A stretch of 40,448 nt of DNA from Flavobacteriaceae bacterium. GTDB taxonomy: Bacteria > Bacteroidota > Bacteroidia > Flavobacteriales > Flavobacteriaceae. Below are positions 1-10,243 of the stretch, piece by piece (the stretch's first letter is position 1; each line of letters starts with the position of its first letter). Below the pieces are notes generated by a model. That model searched no databases. It saw only the letters and a list, made by a program, of their open reading frames with translations, and was not told the DNA's origin. The translations under genes and the position numbers were made by a program. The DNA is taken from contig JANQHL010000139.1 in NCBI GenBank assembly GCA_028277085.1, positions 1 to 40,448 on the forward strand, written 5' to 3'.

Positions 1-142
1 CATAAGAAGGGGAAGGCACGGTGGCTGCGGCCAAAGTCGGATTCTTTACCGTAGAATTCTTATTTTCTGTACAGCCCATTACAACTGCAGCGAAAATAAA
101 AAGTGGCGATAACCAAGTTACAAGGTGTGAAGGGATCTTCAT
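1..142 (-). CDS. N-terminal fragment of a putative lipoprotein (continues beyond window start)
   Basis: Reverse strand from ATG at 142 reads MKIPSHLVTWLSPLFIFAAVVMGCTENKNSTVKNPTLAAATVPSPSY; hydrophobic segment followed by lipobox-like VMGC; open to window edge. Confidence 0.6.
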   Translation of the reverse strand, partial: MKIPSHLVTWLSPLFIFAAVVMGCTENKNSTVKNPTLAAATVPSPSY

Positions 143-178
143 AATCAAGAAGTTTTTATCAAAATTAACCAACCCTGC

Positions 179-778
179 CTAAGCAACCATAGTCATTAAC
201 GTTTTGTAAACCAAATGGGAAGGTAAGCCTACTACATTGTTGTAAGAACCTTGAATTTCTTCTATGGCTATGGCTCCAAGCCATTCCTGGATGCCATACG
301 CCCCTGCTTTATCAAACGGCTGATAGTTTGTAACATAATACGCTATTTCTTCCTGGGTAAGGTTGCGGAACTTTACACGAGTGATACAGTGTACTGTCTT
401 TTGGTCAGTGACGGTCGTAAAGCAAACCGAAGTGATTACCTGATGCCATTTGCCGGAGAGTTTTTGCAGCATTTCCTCGGCTTCTTTGACAGTTGACGCT
501 TTGGCAAGGGAGGTATTTTCATGCCACACAACGGTATCCGAGGTGATTAGAATTTCATCTGCTTTTAGATCCGAATGCAACGCGGTTGCCTTTAGTTCGG
601 CAAGATAGTCCGAAATCTCAGCCCCTTGGAAGTGATCCGGATAGACCTCATTTACATCAGGGATACGAACTTCAAAAGGAATTCCCATGGCTTCAAAGAA
701 TCTTTTTCTTCGCGGGGATCCCGATGCCAGTATAATACGATGGTTTTCTAATTTTTTGGCCAGCGGGTTTTCAATCAT
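179..778 (-). CDS. maf: Maf-like nucleotide pyrophosphatase / septum formation inhibitor family
   Basis: IILASGSPRRKRFFEAMGIPFEV and ITSDTVVWHE, FDKAGAYGIQEWLGAIAIEEIQGSYNNVVGLP motifs typical of Maf. Confidence 0.95.
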   Translation of the reverse strand: MIENPLAKKLENHRIILASGSPRRKRFFEAMGIPFEVRIPDVNEVYPDHFQGAEISDYLAELKATALHSDLKADEILITSDTVVWHENTSLAKASTVKEAEEMLQKLSGKWHQVITSVCFTTVTDQKTVHCITRVKFRNLTQEEIAYYVTNYQPFDKAGAYGIQEWLGAIAIEEIQGSYNNVVGLPSHLVYKTLMTMVA

Positions 779-1298
779 TTCTCGAACTATAGTTGGTATT
801 CCAATCCCCTCTTACCTTCAATACCTGTTCAATAATATCCCGGACACAGCCTTCTCCACCGTTTTTGTGGCTCACATAATCACAAATAGTTTTTACTTCT
901 GCTACGGCATTCTGCGGGCAACTGGCAAGGGCTACGCTTCTCATAGGAGGAATATCCGGGAGATCGTCCCCCATGTAGATCACCTGCTCCGGAGCGATCT
1001 TGTGGCGCTCCAGATACTCCATAAGCGGTTGCTCTTTATGATGCGCGCCAAGATAAACATCCGTTACCCCTAGTCCTTTTAGGCGGTCCCGTACGCCTTC
1101 ATTACTCCCTCCGGTGATAATACAAATATTGTAGCCCTGTAACAACGCAGTTTTTATGGCATAGCCATCTTTTACATTCATTTTTCGAAGCATTTCGCCG
1201 TTGGTGGTTACCAGAATAGAACCGTCGGTTAACACGCCATCCACATCGAATATAAAAGTGTTGATATTCTTAAGGTATTCTTTATAGTTCTTTTTCAT
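771..1298 (-). CDS. kdsC: KdsC-like HAD phosphatase (3-deoxy-D-manno-octulosonate 8-phosphate phosphatase)
   Basis: FDVDGVLTDGSI, KDGYAIKTALLQGYNICIITGG, YMGDDLPDIPPM motifs. Confidence 0.85.
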   Translation of the reverse strand: MKKNYKEYLKNINTFIFDVDGVLTDGSILVTTNGEMLRKMNVKDGYAIKTALLQGYNICIITGGSNEGVRDRLKGLGVTDVYLGAHHKEQPLMEYLERHKIAPEQVIYMGDDLPDIPPMRSVALASCPQNAVAEVKTICDYVSHKNGGEGCVRDIIEQVLKVRGDWNTNYSSRND

Positions 1299-2043
1299 AG
1301 TGTTCTTGTATTGAATGGCTCATCACTTCATAGATTTTTTGGTGTGCAGGACTTTTGAGCATTTCCAGGTGTTTTGACATCGTAGAGGCATCCTGCCGTC
1401 TTGCCGGCCCCGTTTGTGCCTTTTTAGGCGGCAAAAATCGTATTTTATTGGCAGTTTCCAGGATTAGCGGATGCAATAGTTCAAAATTAATCTCCTGCTC
1501 CTCACAGATTTCCTGCGCCAAGTGATACAGATAGTTGCTGAAATTATTAGCAAAAATGGCCGCAAGATGCAGCTGTAAACGCTGTTCAGAGCCCATACGG
1601 CACACAGTGCGAGATAGGGATGCGGCGAACACTTCCAAAACCTGAAAATCGTTCTCATTGCCTGCTTCAAGACAAATGGGTATGGTAGCAAAATCGACTG
1701 GAATATTCCGTGTAAACGACTGTAACGGATAGAAAACCGCTCTTCTGGGGTTCGGTAAACGCGTCATGGGAACAGTTCCGGAAGTATGTGCAACGAGACC
1801 TTTCTTTTCTTTAATAAGTCCAGCTACCTCAGGGATAGCGTCATCTTTTACCGCAATAAGATAGAGGTCGGCATCAACAATAGTTTCAGGGGATGAGGTG
1901 ACCAAAGTACTGTATTCAAAATCCTTTAATCCTTCATCATTCCTACCGTATACTTGAATTATTCGAGTGGTAGCAGAGGAATGAATAGCCTGGAATAGAT
2001 GATGCGCAACATTTCCGGTCCCTAGTAGTACAATAGTGAGCAT
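1282..2043 (-). CDS. Rossmann-like / DUF2520-domain protein (F420-dependent NADP oxidoreductase-like)
   Basis: MLTIVLLGTGNVAHHLFQAI N-terminal Rossmann; ORF extends to 2073 but the internal Met at 2043 is the better start. Confidence 0.8.
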   Translation of the reverse strand: MLTIVLLGTGNVAHHLFQAIHSSATTRIIQVYGRNDEGLKDFEYSTLVTSSPETIVDADLYLIAVKDDAIPEVAGLIKEKKGLVAHTSGTVPMTRLPNPRRAVFYPLQSFTRNIPVDFATIPICLEAGNENDFQVLEVFAASLSRTVCRMGSEQRLQLHLAAIFANNFSNYLYHLAQEICEEQEINFELLHPLILETANKIRFLPPKKAQTGPARRQDASTMSKHLEMLKSPAHQKIYEVMSHSIQEHYEKEL

Positions 2044-2176
2044 GACCAAAGGTATAAACTTCAACAGATTCATTTTATCAAAGAATTAACAAAATTGTTC
2101 AACCTTTTACATGGAAAACTATCCTTCGAAATCGCTTAAAACACTGTAATTTTGCAAGCCAAACGACCAGAGCATT

Positions 2177-5100
2177 ATGATCGAGGTAATAAAGAAGACC
2201 TTGTTTTCTACTAAACTTATGGCAGCCCTCTTTTTGGTTTTTGCTGCTGCTATGGGAATAGGAACATTCATCGAGAGTTCGTACAGTACGGAAACCGCAA
2301 GAATCTACATTTACAATGCAACCTGGTTTGAGGCCATTATGGTCTTCTTCGTAATCAACTTTATTGGAAACATTTTCCGATACCGGCTGCTACGTTGGAA
2401 AAAGTGGCCCGTCCTCGTGCTCCATCTATCGTGGATCTTAATTATCGTTGGAGCATTTGTCACCCGATACATCAGCTACGAGGGAATGATGCCCATTCGG
2501 GAGGGGAGCTCGGAAAATGTCTTTTATTCGGACAAAACCTATCTGACTGCCTATATCGATGGGGAAATCAATGGTGAAACAAGACGAAAAATCCTTGAGG
2601 ATGATATTTTGGTTACGCCCGAAGGGAAACGATCCAGCCTGCCATGGCGTGACGATTTTGCAGGCATCCCATTTACGATTGAATATGAAGGTTTTATTAA
2701 AGGGGCCAAAGAAGGATTGGTGGCGGATCCAACAGGACAGGAATACTTGAAAATTGTAGAAGCTGGAGATGGACAACGCCATGAACATTATCTGGAAAAT
2801 GGAAAGGTCAGTAGTATTCATAATGTACTGTTCGCCTTAAATCGGGATACCAAGGGCGCTATCAACATCTACACCTCAGGGGAACAGTATGCAATTAAAT
2901 CTCCTTTTGACGGTGGATTCATGCGCATGGCGGATCAATTGCAGGGAGAGGTGATCAAAGATAGTCTGCAGCCCTTGCAATTACGCTCCCTGTATACCGT
3001 GGCGGGAATGCAATTCGTTTTCCCGGAACCGCTTACTCAGGGAGTGTATGATGTGGTGGAAGTCCCAAAAGATCAGATTACGGAGCAGACTCAGGATGCC
3101 TTGGTAGTGGCTGTAACAGTAAACGGGCAAACTATTGAAAAAAAATTGTTGGGAAGCCAGGGCCCATCAGACTTTTCAAATAAATTTTCTTTGGGAGGTC
3201 TTGAGTTTGCCCTACGGTACGGGTCAAAAGTACATGAGCTCCCGTTTCGGGTCCGACTCAATGATTTTATCGCGGAAAAATACCCGGGAACGGAAACCAG
3301 CTATAGTTCCTTCATGAGTAAAATTACGGTTGAAGATCAGCGCCCTTATGATTATGACATTTACATGAATCATATTCTTGACCATAGGGGGTACCGGTTT
3401 TTTCAGTCCAGTTTTCATCCGGATGAAAAAGGAACCGTGCTTTCTGTCAATCACGATCAATGGGGGACTTGGATCACCTATGTGGGGTATTTTCTGTTAT
3501 ACCTGGGACTTATGGGGATCATGTTTTTTGGCAAAACCCGTTTTAAAGAACTCGCCGATGCTTTGGAGAAAGTGAAACGTAAGAAAGCTGCTTTGTCGAC
3601 TATTTTTATCCTGCTTTTATCGGTAAGTGGTTGGGCGCAGCAGGAAAACCAGGAACAGAATCGATTCCCCACTTCGGAAGAAATAGATTCGGTTTTACGG
3701 GCAACTACGGTCAAAAAAGAACATGCTGAAGCATTTGGAGCTCTGGTGATACAGGACGAGGGTGGACGGATGAAACCCATTCATACCTTTTCCTCAGAAC
3801 TCTTACGCAAACTTAGTGGTGCCGATCGTTATAAAGCGCTATCGGCAAACCAGGTATTTCTTTCCATGATGCTAAATCCTCCGCTCTGGTACAATGTGGA
3901 TTTTATTAATGTTGGTAAAACAGAAAACGATAGTATCCGGGAAATTATTGGTGTCGAAGATGGTAAGGAGTTCGTAAAGGCAACGGACCTGTTCGATGCC
4001 ACAGGGATGTATAAGTTAAAGCCTTATTTGGAAGAGGCAACGTCTACCACGAATCCTAATAAATTTCAAAAGGATTTTATTAAAGTCCACGAACGAATTG
4101 GATTATTGAATATGGCCTTAAATGGGAGTATACTGAAGATATTCCCGCTATTGAACGACGAGAACAACAAATGGATATCCGCTTTGGAATTTCGTTCCGG
4201 TCAATACCAGGTACAGGATTCGCTCTACGCGAACTTTATGGCGAATGGCTTGCCGTATTATCTAAACACCTTACAGGGGGCAATTACCACTGGGGACTAT
4301 GCTGCTGCGGATAAACTCCTGGAGGCGTTTAAACAAAACCAAAAAAATCACGGTGAGGAAGTGCTACCCAAGGCGGAAAAAGTAAGAACCGAAATTCTGT
4401 ACAACAAACTGGACCTTTTTAATCGCTTATACAGGTATTATGCTGCAGTGGGGTTATTGCTGTTCATGGTGTTGGTCTTTCGCATTTTTAAGGAGCGGGA
4501 ACTATGGAAAGCAGCGGCCTACTTTTTAAAAGGCGTAATAATTCTCTTTTTTATTTGGCATACGGCAGGTCTGGTACTGCGATGGTACATCTCAGGGCAT
4601 GCCCCCTGGAGTGATGCTTACGAAAGTATTCTTTATGTTTCCTGGGCCACTCTGGCCATGGGCTTGGCCTTTGGTAGAAAAAGTGAGCTCACCATTGCCG
4701 CCAGCGCTTTTGTAGCGTCGATGTTATTATGGATCGCACATCAAAGCTGGGTGGATCCGGCTATCGCTAATCTTGTACCGGTATTAGACAGCTATTGGTT
4801 AATGATCCATGTAGCAGTAATCGTTGGTAGTTACGGTCCGCTTACGGTGGGAATGATCCTGGGAGTTACGGCCTTGTTGCTGATCATCTTAACCACCAAA
4901 AAGAACAAATCTCGAATGGAACTCAATTTAAAGGAGTTAACCATTATCAATGAGTTGGCTTTAACGGTAGGATTGGTGATGCTCACTATTGGAAACTTCC
5001 TAGGGGGGCAGTGGGCCAATGAAAGTTGGGGGCGCTATTGGGGCTGGGATCCCAAGGAAACCTGGGCACTGATCTCAATCATGATCTATGCCTTTGTTTT

Positions 5101-5344
5101 ACACATGCGCCTGGTTCCCGGCTTGAGGGGAAGATGGACGTTTAATTTCATGAGTGTTGTTGCTTTTGGGGCAATTATGATGACGTATTTCGGGGTGAAT
5201 TTTTATCTGGTAGGGCTTCACAGCTATGCGCAATCCGGTTCCGCCGCTATTACACCAGATTACGTAAAGTACATTGTTTTGGGTGTTTTTATTTTCGGAG
5301 GAATCAGTTACTGGAGATATCGTGTGAATTATGTAAAGCCATAG
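2177..5344 (+). CDS. ccsA: Cytochrome c biogenesis protein, ResB-CcsA (CcsBA) fusion
   Basis: 1055 aa; N-terminal ResB-like membrane region, C-terminal CcsA with WWD-type motif GGQWANESWGRYWGWDPKETWALI. Confidence 0.92.
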   Translation: MIEVIKKTLFSTKLMAALFLVFAAAMGIGTFIESSYSTETARIYIYNATWFEAIMVFFVINFIGNIFRYRLLRWKKWPVLVLHLSWILIIVGAFVTRYISYEGMMPIREGSSENVFYSDKTYLTAYIDGEINGETRRKILEDDILVTPEGKRSSLPWRDDFAGIPFTIEYEGFIKGAKEGLVADPTGQEYLKIVEAGDGQRHEHYLENGKVSSIHNVLFALNRDTKGAINIYTSGEQYAIKSPFDGGFMRMADQLQGEVIKDSLQPLQLRSLYTVAGMQFVFPEPLTQGVYDVVEVPKDQITEQTQDALVVAVTVNGQTIEKKLLGSQGPSDFSNKFSLGGLEFALRYGSKVHELPFRVRLNDFIAEKYPGTETSYSSFMSKITVEDQRPYDYDIYMNHILDHRGYRFFQSSFHPDEKGTVLSVNHDQWGTWITYVGYFLLYLGLMGIMFFGKTRFKELADALEKVKRKKAALSTIFILLLSVSGWAQQENQEQNRFPTSEEIDSVLRATTVKKEHAEAFGALVIQDEGGRMKPIHTFSSELLRKLSGADRYKALSANQVFLSMMLNPPLWYNVDFINVGKTENDSIREIIGVEDGKEFVKATDLFDATGMYKLKPYLEEATSTTNPNKFQKDFIKVHERIGLLNMALNGSILKIFPLLNDENNKWISALEFRSGQYQVQDSLYANFMANGLPYYLNTLQGAITTGDYAAADKLLEAFKQNQKNHGEEVLPKAEKVRTEILYNKLDLFNRLYRYYAAVGLLLFMVLVFRIFKERELWKAAAYFLKGVIILFFIWHTAGLVLRWYISGHAPWSDAYESILYVSWATLAMGLAFGRKSELTIAASAFVASMLLWIAHQSWVDPAIANLVPVLDSYWLMIHVAVIVGSYGPLTVGMILGVTALLLIILTTKKNKSRMELNLKELTIINELALTVGLVMLTIGNFLGGQWANESWGRYWGWDPKETWALISIMIYAFVLHMRLVPGLRGRWTFNFMSVVAFGAIMMTYFGVNFYLVGLHSYAQSGSAAITPDYVKYIVLGVFIFGGISYWRYRVNYVKP

Positions 5345-5405
5345 GGGTCGGCTAACGGAAGTTCCGTCCTCGGTAAAGATTGATATTTGACGCATCAATC
5401 ACCAT

Positions 5406-6683
5406 TCACTCCATCAACAACTGCATTAACTCCTCTGCTGCTACCCTTCCTTTTTCCTTAACAAATGAGCGCGGGGTATTGTCGCCGAGTTCAAAAACGA
5501 TGGACGGCATTTGGTATGCAGCAAAGAAATGATTTCTTGAGGTCATAGTGGGATAGAGCTTTTTTGACGCACTTACATTGGCCTTCTTCTGAGGAAGCCT
5601 ATCTTCAATACGTTCTATCCAGTCAAAAACTATTTGACCTTTTGAACCTGTGACCGTAGTATCCAAAGGATAATAAATGTCATCCCAGGTGGAGTGGAAA
5701 TCTGCACCAAAAACAAATTCGTAGCCTTCTTTCTTCTTTTGTTGCAGAAAGTCACGGACAGATTGCGTTTCGGGTTGGTTAAAGTCAGCCCAATCCCTGT
5801 TGAGGTCAATCCCTCCAAAATTATGCCGCCAGTGCCCATTATCTACCCCATCCGGATTCATCAAAGGAACGTTAAAAATGGTAAATTTCCCTCGAAATGC
5901 CTTGGCCTGTTCCGATTCCCCGACAAGGGTCTCCATAAACGATTTCATAGCTAGAAATCCTGTTACTTCCGGAGGATGCTGGAAGGTAAGGATGATTAGC
6001 GCCTTTTTTGAATCCCCTCCGTTAATTTCCATTAGGTTGATGGGTCGCTTTTCCCTGCTTTCCCCAATTGGGTAACTCCTAACGAAAGACTGTAGAGAAA
6101 GGGAATCTACCCACTCTTTTACCCGTTCGGAAGTGTACAGTTCCTGTGCCGTAATCCAGGTTGGTTGTTCATCTATCGGAACGGTAATTTCTGCAAACTC
6201 CGGTGCCGCCTTCAGCCCAAATTGGCCTTCCCCCGGATTGATGGGTTTAAATCGGCTACTGTCTAAGACTTTAAAATGTTGCCCATCTCTACTTATCTTA
6301 GGATAATACCTGCTGCGGCTGTCCTGATAGGTAAACTTTAAAACGACCTCTTGGGACATTGTGCTCCAGATCTTAAATCCATACCAGGGACTAGGGTTAA
6401 CAGGGGTATTTTCTGCGGTAAACCAAAGCGTGTAATGATTCTTGCCATCGTGTACAACTCCATTCAACCGAGCTCCATCAAATTGATTGCTAAAAAAGAC
6501 CGTACTGTCGTTTAGGGGCCAAATCCCTTTCCATTGCTTTTGAACCGGTCGGGTAGTTGTGGAAACTACAGGTGTGGGGCCTTGCCCTTGGTATCCCGAT
6601 TTTTCCGCAATAGGTTCCGCGTTCTTACAAGAACAAAAAAACAGTACTACAGGAAATAAAAGCAGTTTAAAATAGGCCTTCAT
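5406..6683 (-). CDS. M14-family zinc carboxypeptidase-like lipoprotein
   Basis: MKAYFKLLLFPVVLFFCSCKNAEP lipobox; LTFQHPPEVTGFLAMKSFME, NPDGVDNGHWRHNFGGIDLNRDW, FGADFHSTWDDIYYP. ORF track start 6764 is probably too far upstream. Confidence 0.85.
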   Translation of the reverse strand: MKAYFKLLLFPVVLFFCSCKNAEPIAEKSGYQGQGPTPVVSTTTRPVQKQWKGIWPLNDSTVFFSNQFDGARLNGVVHDGKNHYTLWFTAENTPVNPSPWYGFKIWSTMSQEVVLKFTYQDSRSRYYPKISRDGQHFKVLDSSRFKPINPGEGQFGLKAAPEFAEITVPIDEQPTWITAQELYTSERVKEWVDSLSLQSFVRSYPIGESREKRPINLMEINGGDSKKALIILTFQHPPEVTGFLAMKSFMETLVGESEQAKAFRGKFTIFNVPLMNPDGVDNGHWRHNFGGIDLNRDWADFNQPETQSVRDFLQQKKKEGYEFVFGADFHSTWDDIYYPLDTTVTGSKGQIVFDWIERIEDRLPQKKANVSASKKLYPTMTSRNHFFAAYQMPSIVFELGDNTPRSFVKEKGRVAAEELMQLLME

Positions 6684-6776
6684 ACATTTAGAATTAGCTA
6701 CCTGAAAAATATTGAATTTTGTGAAAACAAAAAGTTTTATTCCCAATTCAAAACTTTTATGCATCTTTGCACCATC

Positions 6777-6874
6777 ATGAAGTTATAGGAATTATGTACA
6801 CACTAGCATTTCCGGAGCTGATCCCGACTAAGTAACCGAAAGGGAGTTTTTGGTTACCCGCTAGTTTTCTTCAT
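6777..6874 (+). promoter_or_regulatory. Candidate structured 5' leader RNA of the MATE gene
   Basis: Nested perfect complementary arms: ATGAAG(6777-6782)/CTTCAT(6869-6874), ACTAGC(6802-6807)/GCTAGT(6860-6865), GTAACC(6832-6837)/GGTTAC(6852-6857), plus possible TCCC/GGGA pseudoknot. Confidence 0.5.
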
Positions 6875-6898
6875 TCTACAACGCATAATTTCTTTATC

Positions 6899-8305
6899 AT
6901 GTCATCACAACCATTTTCAATAAAAAAACTATTTAAATACTTCTGGATTGCAGTTTCCGGTAAGGAAACGGAATTTACCACAGGCAGTATTCGCAAAGCT
7001 ATTTTTATGCTTTCCATTCCCATGATCTTGGAGATGTTAATGGAAAGCATTTTTGCCCTGGTAGACATTGCTTACGTTTCACAGGTTAGTGTTAACGCCG
7101 TAGCTACGATTGGGTTGACCGAATCTGTAATCACCTTGGTCTATGCAGTGGCGATAGGATTAAGTATGGCGGCCACCGCGGTGGTCGCCCGAAGGGTAGG
7201 GGAAAAGGATATCCAGGGCGCTCGTGAAGCGGCCGTACAAGCCATATTTTTGGGGATTTTGGTAGCGGTAATTGTTGGGGTAATAGGCTTCCTTTTTAAC
7301 AAAGAGATACTCGCACTGATGGGAGCTGAAGAAGACCTGATCGAAGAAGGGCACGGCTACACAAAATGGTTGATTGGTGGGAATATTACCATAATGTTGC
7401 TTTTTTTGATCAATGCTATCTTTCGTGGAGCCGGAGATGCCAGTATTGCCATGTGGGCACTGGTACTTTCCAATGGGCTAAATATTATTTTAGATCCCAT
7501 ATTTATTTTCGGATTAGGACCTGTTCCGGAGTATGGCGTTACCGGAGCTGCGATAGCCACAAACATCGGTAGGGGAACGGCGGTGCTTTTTCAACTGGGG
7601 ATTTTATTCTTTGGCTGGGGTAAGATTAAACTTATTGTTGCTGATATTGTATTGAAAACCAAGGTAATGCTAAACCTGATCAGGGTATCCCTGGGAGGAA
7701 TAGCACAATTCTTGATTGGAACATCAAGCTGGGTTTTCCTAATGCGGATCATGAGCGAATTTGGAAGTGAAGTACTTGCAGGTTACACCATCGCCATTCG
7801 GGTAATGATGTTTACCCTTATGCCTTCCTGGGGGATGAGCAACGCAGCGGCTACCCTGGTAGGGCAAAACCTTGGGGCAAAACAACCGGATCGGGCGGAG
7901 CAGTCAGTTTGGAAAACAGGCAAATACAATGCCTTCTTTATGGGTTTTGTGTCGTTAATCTATTTGTTATTTGCCAAACAGATCGTAGGATGGTTTAATG
8001 CTACCCCGGCAGTAGTGGAAAATGGGGCGCTTTGTCTCCAGATTATTGCTGCGGGTTACGTTTTTTATGCCTATGGCATGGTGGTAACCCAGGCCTTCAA
8101 TGGTTCCGGAGATACGCAAACCCCAACCAAGATCAATTTGATCTCTTTCTGGACCTATCAGCTTCCCCTGGCGTACTTGTTGGCACTTGTTTTAGATTTT
8201 GGTGCACTAGGAGTATTTATTGCCATCACCACAGCTGAGGTATTATTGGCGATTATTGCAATCGTTTGGTTTAGGAAAGGGAATTGGAAGTTAGTGCAGG
8301 TGTAG
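6899..8305 (+). CDS. MATE family efflux transporter
   Basis: 468 aa; multiple TM segments; SIPMILEMLMESIFALVDIAYVSQ, AMGGNL-type repeats typical of MATE/NorM. Confidence 0.95.
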   Translation: MSSQPFSIKKLFKYFWIAVSGKETEFTTGSIRKAIFMLSIPMILEMLMESIFALVDIAYVSQVSVNAVATIGLTESVITLVYAVAIGLSMAATAVVARRVGEKDIQGAREAAVQAIFLGILVAVIVGVIGFLFNKEILALMGAEEDLIEEGHGYTKWLIGGNITIMLLFLINAIFRGAGDASIAMWALVLSNGLNIILDPIFIFGLGPVPEYGVTGAAIATNIGRGTAVLFQLGILFFGWGKIKLIVADIVLKTKVMLNLIRVSLGGIAQFLIGTSSWVFLMRIMSEFGSEVLAGYTIAIRVMMFTLMPSWGMSNAAATLVGQNLGAKQPDRAEQSVWKTGKYNAFFMGFVSLIYLLFAKQIVGWFNATPAVVENGALCLQIIAAGYVFYAYGMVVTQAFNGSGDTQTPTKINLISFWTYQLPLAYLLALVLDFGALGVFIAITTAEVLLAIIAIVWFRKGNWKLVQV

Positions 8306-8346
8306 GATGCTCTCGATTTTACTATTTTTAGTCGATTAAAAATTTT

Positions 8347-9516
8347 TTGATGAAAACTAAAAAGGGAATCAACACCATATGCGCACATGTAGGTGCGGTC
8401 AAAGATGAGCGCTTCAAAGGAGCGGTATCCCCTTTGTATATGGCCACTTCTTACGCCTTTGATGATATTGATGAAAAGCGGTATCCCAGATATTTTAATA
8501 CGCCTAACCAACAGGCGTTGGCACAAAAGATTGCGGCTTTGGAACATACCGAATCCGGCATGATCTTCGGAAGTGGGATGGCGGCTATTAGCCATACGTT
8601 AATGGCCTTTTTGAAAGCCGGAGACCATATCGTGTTTCAGCAGACATTGTACGGTGGCACCTATAATTTTGCTACTACCCAACTGGAAAAATATGGGATT
8701 TCCTATTCTTTTACTCAGGGATGGCAAGCTGCGGATTTTGAGCGGGAGATTCGACCCAACACCAAGCTGATTTATGTAGAAACGCCTTCAAATCCCTTAT
8801 TGACCATTACCGATTTAGAGGCCGTAGGGTCACTAGCAAAATCGAAGGGAATACTGACCGTGATCGACAATACTTTTGCCAGCCCGGTGAATCAAAATCC
8901 TGCGGATTTTGGAATAGACATCATACTACATAGTGCCACCAAATACATGGGAGGGCATTCCGATATCTGTGCCGGGGCAGTTGCTGCTTCCGAAGAGCAT
9001 ATTGAACGGCTATGGCACTCTTCCATCTGTTTTGGAGGAAGTTTGAGCGATCAAACAGTTTGGCTTTTAGAACGGAGTTTAAAGACCATGGGACTGCGGG
9101 TTAAGGCACAAAGCGATAATGCGTTGGCACTGGCAAAACAGCTGAAAAAGCATGAGGACATTACTGCCGTATACTATCCCGGATTGGAATCCCATCCGGA
9201 ACATGAATTGGCAAAAAAACAGATGCAGGGTTTTGGGGGAATGTTATCGTTTGAATTGCATGCTTCTTTGGACGCGTTACAGTTTATGAAATCATTACAA
9301 CTAATTAAACCTTCTATGAGCCTTGCTGGAGTAGAAAGTACGGTAACTTCTCCGGCAATGACCTCCCACGCTTTGATGGATCCTGAGGATAGAAAAAAAC
9401 AAGGGATCAATGACGGACTAATTCGTTTTTCTGTGGGGATAGAGGAGGAAGAAGACCTAATTAAAGATATCGTTCAGGCAGTTGAGCAGGTTAAATCTAA
9501 ATCGGTAATACTCTAA
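8347..9516 (+). CDS. Trans-sulfuration PLP-dependent enzyme (cystathionine gamma-synthase / methionine gamma-lyase family)
   Basis: YSRYxNP-like RYPRYFNTPNQQALAQKIAALE, SATKYMGGHSD PLP-lysine motif. Confidence 0.93.
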   Translation: MMKTKKGINTICAHVGAVKDERFKGAVSPLYMATSYAFDDIDEKRYPRYFNTPNQQALAQKIAALEHTESGMIFGSGMAAISHTLMAFLKAGDHIVFQQTLYGGTYNFATTQLEKYGISYSFTQGWQAADFEREIRPNTKLIYVETPSNPLLTITDLEAVGSLAKSKGILTVIDNTFASPVNQNPADFGIDIILHSATKYMGGHSDICAGAVAASEEHIERLWHSSICFGGSLSDQTVWLLERSLKTMGLRVKAQSDNALALAKQLKKHEDITAVYYPGLESHPEHELAKKQMQGFGGMLSFELHASLDALQFMKSLQLIKPSMSLAGVESTVTSPAMTSHALMDPEDRKKQGINDGLIRFSVGIEEEEDLIKDIVQAVEQVKSKSVIL

Positions 9517-10238
9517 TGAAGTTGGATCTTTTAGTTTTTGGAGCGCATCCGGACGATGCTGAATTGGGTGCCGGGGCAACTATTGCCAAGGAAGTGGCCC
9601 AGGGAAAAAAAGTAGGAATTATAGATTTAACCCGAGGGGAACTAGGTACCAGAGGTACAGCCGAAATTAGGGATAAGGAAGCCATTAGGGCAGCTGAGGT
9701 GTTAGGGGTACAGGTTCGTGAAAACCTTGAATTTGCAGATGGTTTTTTTGTAAACGATAAGGCCCACCAAATGGAAGTGATCAAAATGGTTCGAAAGTAT
9801 CGTCCGGAAATTGTACTATGTAATGCTGTTTCGGATAGACATATTGACCATGCCAGGGGTGCTGCACTGGTAAGTGACGCCTGTTTTTTAAGCGGATTGG
9901 TTAAAATAGATACTAAAATGGAAGGAGATGATCTATGGCAAGAGCCCTGGCGCCCAAAAAGTGTCTATCACTACATTCAATGGAAAAACCTGGAACCGGA
10001 TTTTGTGGTTGATGTTTCGGACTATATTGAGAAAAAGACTGAGGCCATCCTGGCGTATTCCTCTCAATTCTATGACCCGAATAGTGAAGAACCGGAAACA
10101 CCTATTAGCAGTAAGAATTTCATCGAAAGTGTTAACTACAGGGCTCGGGATCTTGGTAGGCTAGTTGGAGTGGAATATGCTGAAGGGTTTACGGCAGAGC
10201 GCCTTTTGGCGGTTACACAACTGGACGATTTACTCTAG
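9516..10238 (+). CDS. bshB1: Bacillithiol biosynthesis deacetylase BshB1
   Basis: LDLLVFGAHPDDAELGAGATIAKE, RGELGTRGTAEIRDKEA, DRHIDHARGA LmbE/PIG-L family motifs. Confidence 0.92.
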   Translation: MKLDLLVFGAHPDDAELGAGATIAKEVAQGKKVGIIDLTRGELGTRGTAEIRDKEAIRAAEVLGVQVRENLEFADGFFVNDKAHQMEVIKMVRKYRPEIVLCNAVSDRHIDHARGAALVSDACFLSGLVKIDTKMEGDDLWQEPWRPKSVYHYIQWKNLEPDFVVDVSDYIEKKTEAILAYSSQFYDPNSEEPETPISSKNFIESVNYRARDLGRLVGVEYAEGFTAERLLAVTQLDDLL

Positions 10239-10243
10239 TGGCA

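Noticed and set aside
687-1073. 128-aa plus-strand ORF over maf/kdsC junction
   Set aside because: Antisense to two recognisable conserved genes; shadow frame.
2438-2821. Many ORFs of 60-145 aa antisense or out of frame to long genes (e.g. 2438..2821, 8158..8595, 16371..16742, 31910..32305)
   Set aside because: Fully overlap well-supported genes, lack domain-like sequence or start signals; shadow ORFs.
6815-6846. CTGATC...AGGGAG string resembling the 3' part of a TPP (thi-box) riboswitch
   Set aside because: No CUGAGA element upstream, the internal helix does not pair as in TPP, and downstream gene is a MATE pump.
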